Shown here: piece by piece, positions 1 through 6,604 of the stretch
Position numbering within the stretch: position 1 is the stretch's first letter
Layout of the letters: every line of letters begins with the position of its first letter
NCBI GenBank assembly: GCA_020852775.1
Contig: JADZAD010000031.1
Coordinates: 1-8,186, forward strand
Length of the DNA stretch: 8,186 bases
Source: Anaerolineae bacterium
GTDB lineage: Bacteria; Chloroflexota; Anaerolineae; Aggregatilineales; UBA3940
Reading direction: 5' to 3'
Made by a program: the position numbers and the translations under genes
The notes under the pieces: model-generated
The model's input: only the letters and a program-made list of their open reading frames with translations
What the model was told of the DNA's origin: nothing
The model's database searches: none

Positions 1-2
1 CA

Positions 3-239
3 ACGATCGTCAACGAGGTGCATGGGGTGCATGATCACATCCAGCACAAGCAGACGGCGCTGGTCGTGGATGGCACGCCGGAGAGCTATGTCGAGATGCT
101 GGAGTGGGTATATGATACGGCAAACCACGACAACATCGAGACGATGCGCCTGCGGGCGCAAGAGGTCGTGGCACGGGACTTCAATTACGAGCGGCATGTA
201 ATGTGCCTGCTGCGAATCGTGGACGAAGCCCTGGGTTGA
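3..239 (+). CDS. Probable GT4-family glycosyltransferase, C-terminal end only (5' partial)
   Basis: The frame is open to the left edge and ends at TGA 237-239, leaving 78 residues. The visible part starts TIVNEVHGVHDHIQHKQTAL and continues VVDGTPESYVEML, then a helical stretch ending in ARDFNYERHV. This resembles the end of GT-B fold (GT4) glycosyltransferases: a 'G...I..g..GLLV..gd' segment, a helix that counts off residues, and a final 'a...fs.e....' helix that packs back on the N-terminal domain. The family would transfer a sugar from a nucleotide donor onto a lipid-linked acceptor at the inner face of the membrane. The donor-binding core lies outside the window, so the sugar cannot be named. 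A GTG at 18 is in frame but is most likely an internal Val codon. The context, upstream of Wzz/Wzy/Wzx-type genes, supports the call. Confidence 0.6.
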   Translation, partial: TIVNEVHGVHDHIQHKQTALVVDGTPESYVEMLEWVYDTANHDNIETMRLRAQEVVARDFNYERHVMCLLRIVDEALG

Positions 240-313
240 GACCTTCACCAGAACAAAGATCATCATCAGCACTTATCGAATAGTGTGAGGCGTGTAACGG
301 CCCACACGGAATC

Positions 314-317
314 AGGT
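314..317 (+). promoter_or_regulatory. Ribosome binding site deciding the start of the Wzz-like gene
   Basis: AGGT sits 9 bases before ATG 327. The alternative in-frame GTG at 285 has no purine-rich motif at a useful distance, only a stretch reading ATCGAATAGT. This favours ATG 327 as the start. Confidence 0.45.
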
Positions 318-326
318 AGCGCAACT

Positions 327-1181
327 ATGGAAGCACGACAGTATCTACACAGCTTTGTCTCAGGATGGTGGATCATCCTCTCCGTGCTGCTCCTCAGTAC
401 CGGGGCAGCCACTCTCTACAGCTTTCTGCAGACGCCTGTGTTTGAGGCCGCGGCGACGTTTGTTGCTCTGCCTGCTGAGCGGATTTCGGACACCGGTGAT
501 ATGGTTAACAGCCTTGATACCCTCGCTGGCCGTAGTGGCCTGGTAGCGACATACTGCAACGTCCTGCAGAGCAAGGCAATGGTCGAGCAGGGCATCACGA
601 CGATCGGGTTGCCGATTGCCACGCTCGAAGATTACACGGTGACCTGTGTCGTCCTCCCGGACTCGAGCATCATGCGGCTGACGATTGAAGGATCGAACCC
701 GTATATTGCCGCTGACCTGGCTAACGCGATCGGGGCTGCCGGCATCGCCTACGTCAAGACACTCCAGGAAATCTATGTGCTGCGTGAGCTTGACCTGGCA
801 GTCGCAGATGCGACGATGATCTCACCCAATCACCAGTTGAATATCAGCTTCGGGGCGGTGATCGGCCTGCTGGGTGGGGTCGGCATCGTCTTTGTCCGGC
901 ATTTCCTGACTTACCAGCTTGGGATAGGGGCGGGGTCTGCCACAACTGCCCCGGCAAAACCAGTGCAGAACGAGCAGGTGATCGATGCGTTTCAACAGGC
1001 GCTGACCCAGCTTGGCCTGGAGAACGATCTGAAAAGCTATCTGGATCAGGCTGGCCTGGGAGATATTGAGTCGCGCCCGGCAGATGCATATACCGGCGTC
1101 AGCATCAGGACATTACCTAACCTGCGCCCGGAGTTGAAACAGCAGATACAGGAACTGCTTGAGCGGCGCACGGATAAGTAA
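327..1181 (+). CDS. Wzz-type polysaccharide chain-length determinant-like membrane protein
   Basis: This is a 284-residue protein from ATG 327. Family role: inner-membrane polysaccharide co-polymerases oligomerise and set the length of polymers made by a Wzy polymerase. The start MEARQYLHSFVSGWWIILSV is typical of Wzz domains: a short cytoplasmic segment, then membrane segment 1 (about residues 14-34). An extracytoplasmic domain follows (about 36-168), with the usual 'YEA.A.....' strand appearing as PVFEAAATF and an 'A..laNaig.a...yv' helix at 129-143. Membrane segment 2 (about 173-193, ISFGAVIGLLGGVGIVFV) follows a Pro-containing SPNHQ turn. The outer domain is short and lacks the long coiled coil of enterobacterial Wzz. 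A cytoplasmic tail of about 90 residues follows (195-284), without the Walker motifs or tyrosine cluster of a BY-kinase. An in-frame GTG at 285 would add 14 polar residues and is less likely. The Wzy-like gene begins 11 bases downstream. Confidence 0.8.
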   Translation: MEARQYLHSFVSGWWIILSVLLLSTGAATLYSFLQTPVFEAAATFVALPAERISDTGDMVNSLDTLAGRSGLVATYCNVLQSKAMVEQGITTIGLPIATLEDYTVTCVVLPDSSIMRLTIEGSNPYIAADLANAIGAAGIAYVKTLQEIYVLRELDLAVADATMISPNHQLNISFGAVIGLLGGVGIVFVRHFLTYQLGIGAGSATTAPAKPVQNEQVIDAFQQALTQLGLENDLKSYLDQAGLGDIESRPADAYTGVSIRTLPNLRPELKQQIQELLERRTDK

Positions 1182-1185
1182 AAGG
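1182..1185 (+). promoter_or_regulatory. Ribosome binding site of the Wzy-like gene
   Basis: AAGG lies directly after the stop codon of the Wzz-like gene and 7 bases before ATG 1193. The whole intergenic space is 11 bases, which fits co-translation from one message. Confidence 0.5.
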
Positions 1186-1192
1186 CTCCACG

Positions 1193-2704
1193 ATGCTCAG
1201 GTTCATTGACGACATCCGCCATATTCACCTCACCGAACTGCAGGCAACCCTGCTGTCGTTCGTGATCGGGGGTATTCCGATAGTCGTGCTGCTGATCGTA
1301 TTGATCGGCTATGGGAATACCGATGGGCCCGCGTGGTTCTTTGGCGGCCTGCTTGCCTTTATCCTGGGTATCTTTATCGTTCTGAGGCCAGAGATCGGCA
1401 CGTATGTCCTGGTCATCACGGTCTTTACCAATCTCTCCGATGTGTTCAACGCGCAGGGCCTTCCGAGTGTGAACAAACCGCTGGTTGGGCTGATCACAGT
1501 CAGCCTTGCCGCCAGCATTGTGCTTAAGCAGCAGTTCCGGGAAAAGGGCTTCTTTCACTTCGGGGTGACTGAGATTTCCTTTCTGCTCTACGGCACCACG
1601 TGGATTCTGGCGGTCTTCTACGCTGAGAATAGCGACCGCGCTTATCTTGCCGCCTCAGACTTCGTCAAGGACTTCATTATCCTGCTGTGTGTAATCTACT
1701 CGCTGCGGACGATTGAATCGTGGCGGCAGGCGCTCTGGCTGGTGATGATCGCCGTCAGCATCCTGGCGGCTATGGGGGCCTACCAGACAGTGACCGGTGA
1801 CTATCAGCAGCAGTTCTTCGGGTTCGCGTTTGTCGATGTCGCAGATGTCGAACTGGCAGGGCGCATTACTGGCCCGATCGGTGACCCGAACTTCTTTGGC
1901 CAGATTCTCGCCGCTGCCCTGCCGATTGCCATCTACCGGATTCTGGATGAAAGGAAGCTGTTCGCCCGGCTGGCGTCAGTGGCTATGGCACTGATCCTGG
2001 CCTTTGCGATCTTTTCGACCTACAGTCGCGGTGCATTCCTGGGCATGATGGCGGTGCTGCTGCTGATCGCCCTGGAGCGTAAAGTGAGCTTTTCACTGCT
2101 GGCGATTATGGGCATCGCCGGAAGTCTGCTGATTGCCGTCCTGCCCACCGGCTATACTGAACGCATCCAGACGATCGTTGCGCTGAACCCTGCCGATGAG
2201 ACGGCTGTCCAATCGGAAGGGTCGTTCAAGGGGCGTCTGAGCGAGATGCAGGCCGGCCTGCTGATGTTCGTGGAGCATCCGGTTCTGGGGGTCGGCGCTG
2301 GTAACTATATGAACCACTACCAACGTTATGCCAGCCGTATCGGGCTTGAAGACCGTATCACGGAGCGCAAGGCTCATTCGATCTATGTTGAAATCCTGGC
2401 AGAGTCCGGGCTGGCGGGGATCATTTCGTTTGGTGCTATGTTCTTCTCACTGTTTGCCGGGCTGTCGGCGGCGCGCAGAAAGCTCAGGCGGATAGATGGG
2501 AACACGTACAACTCGAACTGGCTGATGTCACTCCAGATGAGCCTGACATCCTATCTGCTCACCAGCCTGTTCCTCCACGGCGACTTTATTCGTTATCTCT
2601 GGATGCTTGTCGCGCTGGGTGTCGCTATCCTGCGTATCACTGATAAGATGCCAGACGCGGGGGCTGCGGCCACCACTCCTCTGAAAGAGACTGTAACGGT
2701 ATGA
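1193..2704 (+). CDS. O-antigen ligase/polymerase family protein (Wzy_C domain)
   Basis: This is a 503-residue integral membrane protein with roughly 12 or more hydrophobic segments. Family members (Wzy polymerases and WaaL-type ligases) join lipid-linked glycan units at the outer face of the cytoplasmic membrane. The hallmark motifs are present in order. GRITGPIGDPNFFGQ (223-237, with Arg224) comes before a membrane segment. TYSRGAFLG (276-284, with Arg279) starts the Wzy_C core. A large outer loop (about 320-395) contains HPVLGVGAGNYMNHY, and AHSIYVEILAESGLAG (394-409, with His395) leads into the final membrane segments. The conserved Arg and His residues match those considered important in this superfamily. 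Polymerase and ligase cannot be told apart by sequence alone. The position between a Wzz-like and a flippase gene favours a polymerase. The stop overlaps the start of the next gene (ATGA). Confidence 0.85.
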   Translation: MLRFIDDIRHIHLTELQATLLSFVIGGIPIVVLLIVLIGYGNTDGPAWFFGGLLAFILGIFIVLRPEIGTYVLVITVFTNLSDVFNAQGLPSVNKPLVGLITVSLAASIVLKQQFREKGFFHFGVTEISFLLYGTTWILAVFYAENSDRAYLAASDFVKDFIILLCVIYSLRTIESWRQALWLVMIAVSILAAMGAYQTVTGDYQQQFFGFAFVDVADVELAGRITGPIGDPNFFGQILAAALPIAIYRILDERKLFARLASVAMALILAFAIFSTYSRGAFLGMMAVLLLIALERKVSFSLLAIMGIAGSLLIAVLPTGYTERIQTIVALNPADETAVQSEGSFKGRLSEMQAGLLMFVEHPVLGVGAGNYMNHYQRYASRIGLEDRITERKAHSIYVEILAESGLAGIISFGAMFFSLFAGLSAARRKLRRIDGNTYNSNWLMSLQMSLTSYLLTSLFLHGDFIRYLWMLVALGVAILRITDKMPDAGAAATTPLKETVTV

Positions 2705-4212
2705 CAACCAGCGCTCCGGCAGATGATTCGCATCATCACATTGCCCGCAAGACAACTGAAGCGATCTTCTGGAACTACGCTTCATTCGGGCTCGGTAAGT
2801 TCCTCACCCTGATCACGACCGCCATCCTTGCGCGTCTGCTGACACAGGCGGATTTCGGCCTGGTCGGGCTGGCGACAATTGCTACCGAGTTCCTCGGCAT
2901 CATCAAGGACCTTGGCCTGGGTGAGGCGCTTATCCAGAAGAAGGATCACGAGAAAGAAGCAGCGGATACTGTCTTCACCCTGAACCTGGTCCTGGGGGCG
3001 GTGCTGACCGTCCTCACGTATCTGGTGGCCCCGCTGGTGGCCCTGTATTTCCAGCAGCCTGATGTAGTCCCGGTGCTGCGGGTGCTGGGCCTGAGCTTCT
3101 TCCTGAACTCACTGGGTGGGATCCATCTGGTGCTGCTGCGCCGGGAACTCGACTTCCGGAAGAAACTGATCCCTGATACAGCGCGCGCGCTGATCAAGGG
3201 CATTGTGTCGATTGTTCTTGCCCTGCTTCACTACGGGGTATGGGCGCTGGTGATCGGGCAGATCGTGGGCGTACTGGCCGGGGTTATCCTCTCCTGGGTG
3301 GTTCACCCCTGGCGTCCTCGCTTTCAGATCGTGCGCCGGCTGGCAACCGGCCTGATGGGGTTCGGTGTTTCGCTCTTCTTTATCGATATGCTCACGGTGA
3401 TTGAAGATAACCTCGACTATATCATCATTGGACGCCAGTTTGGTGAAGAGGTGCTGGGCGTCTACACACTTGCCTACCGATTGCCAGAGATGCTGGTTCT
3501 GAGCCTGCTCTGGGTGCTGGCGAAAGTTATCTTCCCGGCCTATGCCACGATACAGGATCGACCTGATATTCTGCGGCAGGGCTTCCTGATCACCCTGCGC
3601 TACCTGACGATGTTTGCGATGCCAATCTGCCTGGGCCTGCTGATTGCGGCAGAGCCGATCATCCGCGTGGTGTTCGGCCCAAACTGGCTGGAGGCGATCC
3701 CGATGCTGCGGGTGCTGGCGGTATTCGCGCTGGTCTCCTCTATCGGGTTCAATGTTGGTGACGTCTACAAGGCGGTGGGCCGCACAGATATCCTGATCAA
3801 GCTCAGCCTGATCTACCTGGCCTCACTCATCCCCGCGCTCTGGTTCGGCGCGAAGTGGTACGGGCCGCTGGGTGTGGCGTTTGGTCATCTGGCGGTCAGT
3901 GTGTTCAATATGGTTATCCGGCTGGCAAATGCCTCAAAGATCGTTAAGGTCAATTTGCTGGACATTCTGGCCGAACTCAGGCCCTCGATCCTCAGTGGCA
4001 TTGCCCTGACGGTCTGTGTTGTGCCGGCGCTGCTGCTGACTGAGTCGTTTGTACCTCTGGCGCAGCTTGCGGTGGTGGTGCTGGTGGGGGCGGTCTCTTA
4101 TCTTGGCACGCTATGGCTGCTGGAAGGCAAGGCGTTAGTCGCCGCGGCCAGTACTGTTGGTATCCCCGGTTTCAAGAAAGTAGCACAGGAAACGGCTCAT
4201 GAACAGGTCTAA
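2701..4212 (+). CDS. Wzx/WzxC-type lipopolysaccharide/exopolysaccharide flippase
   Basis: This is a 503-residue polytopic membrane protein of the polysaccharide-transporter (PST/MOP) group, the usual length for the family. It would flip undecaprenyl-diphosphate-linked repeat units from the cytoplasmic to the outer leaflet. Typical WzxC-like features are visible. An amphipathic N-terminal stretch leads to membrane segment 1 (about 25-45). ARLLTQADFGLVGLATIATE (44-63) is followed by KDLGLGEALIQKKD (69-82). At mid-protein, DNLDYIIIGRQFGEEVLGVY (236-255) precedes AYRLPEML. About 14 hydrophobic segments run to residue 474, followed by a short polar tail. The two halves show the family's inverted-lobe repeat: VPVLRVLGLSFFLNSLG (123-139) matches IPMLRVLAVFALVSSIG (333-349). 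Its ATG shares four bases with the previous stop, so translation is probably coupled; only a weak AGAGA (2686-2690) is seen as a ribosome binding site. Confidence 0.87.
   Translation: MTTSAPADDSHHHIARKTTEAIFWNYASFGLGKFLTLITTAILARLLTQADFGLVGLATIATEFLGIIKDLGLGEALIQKKDHEKEAADTVFTLNLVLGAVLTVLTYLVAPLVALYFQQPDVVPVLRVLGLSFFLNSLGGIHLVLLRRELDFRKKLIPDTARALIKGIVSIVLALLHYGVWALVIGQIVGVLAGVILSWVVHPWRPRFQIVRRLATGLMGFGVSLFFIDMLTVIEDNLDYIIIGRQFGEEVLGVYTLAYRLPEMLVLSLLWVLAKVIFPAYATIQDRPDILRQGFLITLRYLTMFAMPICLGLLIAAEPIIRVVFGPNWLEAIPMLRVLAVFALVSSIGFNVGDVYKAVGRTDILIKLSLIYLASLIPALWFGAKWYGPLGVAFGHLAVSVFNMVIRLANASKIVKVNLLDILAELRPSILSGIALTVCVVPALLLTESFVPLAQLAVVVLVGAVSYLGTLWLLEGKALVAAASTVGIPGFKKVAQETAHEQV
3068..3088 (+). 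repeat. First copy of a 21-base near-identical direct repeat inside the flippase gene
   Basis: Positions 3068-3088 and 3698-3718 differ at one base, and the last 15 bases are identical. The copies lie 630 bases (210 codons) apart in the same frame and encode VPVLRVL and IPMLRVL. They fall at matching places in the two lobes of the transporter, so this reflects the fold's internal symmetry rather than a mobile element. Confidence 0.6.
3698..3718 (+). repeat. Second copy of the 21-base direct repeat inside the flippase gene
   Basis: This is the partner of 3068-3088, with one mismatch (A for G at the sixth base). It encodes the IPMLRVL segment of the C-terminal lobe. Confidence 0.6.
4187..4190 (+). 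promoter_or_regulatory. Ribosome binding site of the BcsB-like gene, inside the flippase gene
   Basis: AGGA (part of CAGGAAA) lies 8 bases before ATG 4199, within the last codons of the flippase gene. It supports ATG 4199 over later starts such as ATG 4217 (Met7) and implies coupled translation across a 14-base overlap. Confidence 0.55.
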
Positions 4213-6589
4213 CAGGATGTACTACCGCCCCTTCGGGCTTTCCGTGCTGGTCATCGCGGGCATCACCCTGGCACTGCTGCTCTCTGGCGCCAAAGGCGTG
4301 GAGGCGTCTACCGGGCCTGCCCCGGTTCAGCAGGTCACGACGCCTACCCCGACGCCCCTTCCCGTAGGTGCGCCAACGGGGACGCTGTCGCTTCCGCTGT
4401 CGCGGTTCGGTATCACGGATGATATTGTGCTGCGATCGCCCTCGGCGGTTACCGAAGTCAATTTTGAACTGCCATACCGCTGGCTGCTGGCGGACGGGAT
4501 TGATCATTCCTATGTCGAGCTGCGCTATGACGTGACCGGAAGTGCCGGGAGCCCGTTGATGGCCTCGCCGCAGAACGACATGATCCCCGGCTCGTTGCTG
4601 GAGGTCTTTTTCGACGACTATCTGCTGGCTTCAATCACGCCACAATACGGCACGAACCAGATACTACGCTTGCCCATCCCGGTGGGGCAGGTGAACCCAA
4701 ACCGTGAAAGCAGCTTTCACACGCTGCGCGTGTCGTACTACTCCGGGCGTGACTGCGACCTCGCCAATGAGGTCCGGGTAGCGGTCAAAAACAACAGTAT
4801 TGTACGGGTTGCCTACACTGAAGTCCCGATTGTCCCTGATCTGGGCGACTTTCCCCGTCCGCTGACTCAGAATCCGTACATCCCACAGAGCGCGGCAATC
4901 GTTATCCCGGAGGACTTCACTGAGTCTGATCTTTCCGCGGCGGCATCGATCGCTGCGACCCTGGGCCGCCTGACCTTCGGCGCACTGAGGGTGGAACTGA
5001 TGACGACCGCTGAGGCTAACCCTACCGCACTGGGTGACCGTAGCGTGGTACTGGTCGGTGAGCCGGATCGACATGGCCTGATCGACAGCCTGTATCGCCA
5101 GGGGTTGATGCCTACTACCCTGACCCCTGAGGGTGACATCAAGCTCCCCAGTGGCCTCAGCGCACAACCCGACGACGGTATCCTCCAGGAGATCGTCCGC
5201 CCGACCAGCCCGTCTCACGTATTCCTGATCGTCTCCGGCAATACGCCGGAAGGGGTTACCAAGGCGGCCCATGCACTGCTGCAACCTCAGCCAGCTTTTG
5301 GATTCAACGGGGCGCTGGTCGTCGTGGAGAGTATCAATTCGGTTGTCACAGAGGAGGTTCCTGTTCAGGAAGTCACTACCCTTGAGGATGTCGGGTTTAC
5401 AGATGCGATCTTCTATGGGACGGGTAGCCAGCGTTCGAGTGCATCGTTCTTTGTACCCGCTAACTGGCAGATTCTCTCCGGGGCAGCCATCACGCTCGAG
5501 TATGCGTACTCAAACAGCCTCGATACTGAGCTCTCAGGGGTGACGGTAGAACTCAACGGACGCCCGGTTGGCAGTGCCCCAATCGTTGCCGACGCTACGG
5601 GGGTGCAGCGTGCTGTGGTGGAACTCCCAGCCAGTGAGTTCAGGCCTGGCGAACGTAACCGGATATCCTTTGAAATGTACAGCCAGCTTCCTGCCGAGTG
5701 TGTACCACCGGGATCACGCGCTGCCTGGGTGCGCGTGCTGGGTTCCTCATCACTGAACCTGCCGCACTCATTGATTGAGGAGCGGACTGAGGTCGGCCTG
5801 CGCGGCGGCCTGTTCGCGCCGTTCGTCTCGCGGCTTGACCTGAGCGATGTCTGGTTGATCCTGCCGGAAGAGCCCACCTCCGCGCAGCTTCACGGCCTCG
5901 GGCAGTTCGCCTCGGTGCTGGGCCAGAGCAGCGGCGGGGACTCGCTCAATGTGCGTGCCAGCCGTGTAGTGAGCACCGATCTGGATGTGTACAGCGACTA
6001 CAACGTAGTGCTGTTCGGGCGACCCAGCACGAATCCGCTCATTGCAGCAGTCAACGACTTGCTGCCGCAGCCGTTTGAGGTCGCGGATGACACACTCGAG
6101 CCCGGAATCGGCACCCTGACGTACCGGTTGCCGGAAGGATTCAGCGTCGGGGTGATCGAGATCATCCCTGCTCCGTGGGATTCCAACCGGCTGGTCGGGG
6201 TGATCACCGGGACGACCGAACAGGGTGAAACCTGGTCCATGGACGCGCTCGCGGATGACGAACTACGCTACCAGGTAGTGGGTAACCTGACCTTCGTGCG
6301 TGAGACCGAGGTCGAATCGCTGAACACGGGCATCACTGTTGGTGAAGGGGTGGTGAACGCCATCGAGGCGGCCGCCGGAACGCCGGGCGCCGGGCTTGCG
6401 CTCACACCGATCGTGACGCCGACTCTGGCCCCGGTGACACCTGGTGGCCCGCTGCCGCCTGAATATGAAGGCGGAGAGGATTCCGGGCTATCCACCACAG
6501 TCTACATTCTGGTCGCCGCTCTGGTTGGGGTGGGCCTGGTGATCGCTGTCGGAGGCGTATGGCTGACGTGGAAGCGATCGAAGAACTGA
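4199..6589 (+). CDS. BcsB-like membrane-anchored carbohydrate-binding protein
   Basis: This 796-residue protein has the length and layout of BcsB, the non-catalytic partner of the cellulose synthase BcsA. A signal sequence (about 1-36; hydrophobic 11-30, possible cleavage after VEA) is followed by a TPTPTPLP spacer. A first jelly-roll, carbohydrate-binding-type domain spans about 65-210 (FELPYRWLLADG, SLLEVFFDDYLLAS, TLRVSYYSGRDCDL). A flavodoxin-like domain spans about 227-378 (YIPQSAAIVIPEDF, AAASIAATLGRLTFG). The pair repeats: a second binding-type domain at about 400-520 (VTVELNGRPVGSAP, NRISFEMYSQLPAEC, AAWVRVLGSSSL) and a second flavodoxin-like domain at about 545-705. A low-complexity TPIVTPTLAPVTPGGPLPP spacer and one membrane helix (about 767-789) end in WKRSKN. 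C186 and C501 sit at matching places in the two repeats. Despite its family name, BcsB does not bind cyclic di-GMP; in BcsAB that is done by BcsA. No BcsA-like gene is in view, so the substrate and partner are unknown. The start overlaps the flippase gene by 14 bases. Confidence 0.82.
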   Translation: MNRSNRMYYRPFGLSVLVIAGITLALLLSGAKGVEASTGPAPVQQVTTPTPTPLPVGAPTGTLSLPLSRFGITDDIVLRSPSAVTEVNFELPYRWLLADGIDHSYVELRYDVTGSAGSPLMASPQNDMIPGSLLEVFFDDYLLASITPQYGTNQILRLPIPVGQVNPNRESSFHTLRVSYYSGRDCDLANEVRVAVKNNSIVRVAYTEVPIVPDLGDFPRPLTQNPYIPQSAAIVIPEDFTESDLSAAASIAATLGRLTFGALRVELMTTAEANPTALGDRSVVLVGEPDRHGLIDSLYRQGLMPTTLTPEGDIKLPSGLSAQPDDGILQEIVRPTSPSHVFLIVSGNTPEGVTKAAHALLQPQPAFGFNGALVVVESINSVVTEEVPVQEVTTLEDVGFTDAIFYGTGSQRSSASFFVPANWQILSGAAITLEYAYSNSLDTELSGVTVELNGRPVGSAPIVADATGVQRAVVELPASEFRPGERNRISFEMYSQLPAECVPPGSRAAWVRVLGSSSLNLPHSLIEERTEVGLRGGLFAPFVSRLDLSDVWLILPEEPTSAQLHGLGQFASVLGQSSGGDSLNVRASRVVSTDLDVYSDYNVVLFGRPSTNPLIAAVNDLLPQPFEVADDTLEPGIGTLTYRLPEGFSVGVIEIIPAPWDSNRLVGVITGTTEQGETWSMDALADDELRYQVVGNLTFVRETEVESLNTGITVGEGVVNAIEAAAGTPGAGLALTPIVTPTLAPVTPGGPLPPEYEGGEDSGLSTTVYILVAALVGVGLVIAVGGVWLTWKRSKN

Positions 6590-6604
6590 GCAGCCGGTAG
6601 AGTT

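Noticed and set aside
236..263. Possible sigma-70-like promoter (TTGAGA, 16 bases, GATCAT) before the Wzz-like gene
   Set aside because: The -10 box matches only four of six positions and the -35 box overlaps the preceding stop codon. This is too weak to call, though the 87-base gap is the only place in the window with room for a promoter.
291..308. Possible hairpin (CGTGT / ACACG with an 8-base loop) as a terminator after the glycosyltransferase gene
   Set aside because: The stem is only 5 base pairs and no T-run follows, so it does not support a terminator.
327..1181. Reading the Wzz-like protein as a Wzc-type tyrosine autokinase
   Set aside because: The 90-residue tail has no P-loop, no Walker A' or B motif and no tyrosine cluster, and is far too short for a BY-kinase domain.
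1046..1558. A 170-codon open frame on the - strand
   Set aside because: It runs across the end of the Wzz-like gene and the start of the Wzy-like gene, both clearly recognisable on the + strand. Its product is highly charged and low in hydrophobic structure.
4664..5284. A 206-codon open frame on the - strand
   Set aside because: It lies wholly inside the BcsB-like gene. Its translation is rich in Arg, Gln and Gly with no domain pattern, as expected for the antisense of a GC-rich gene.
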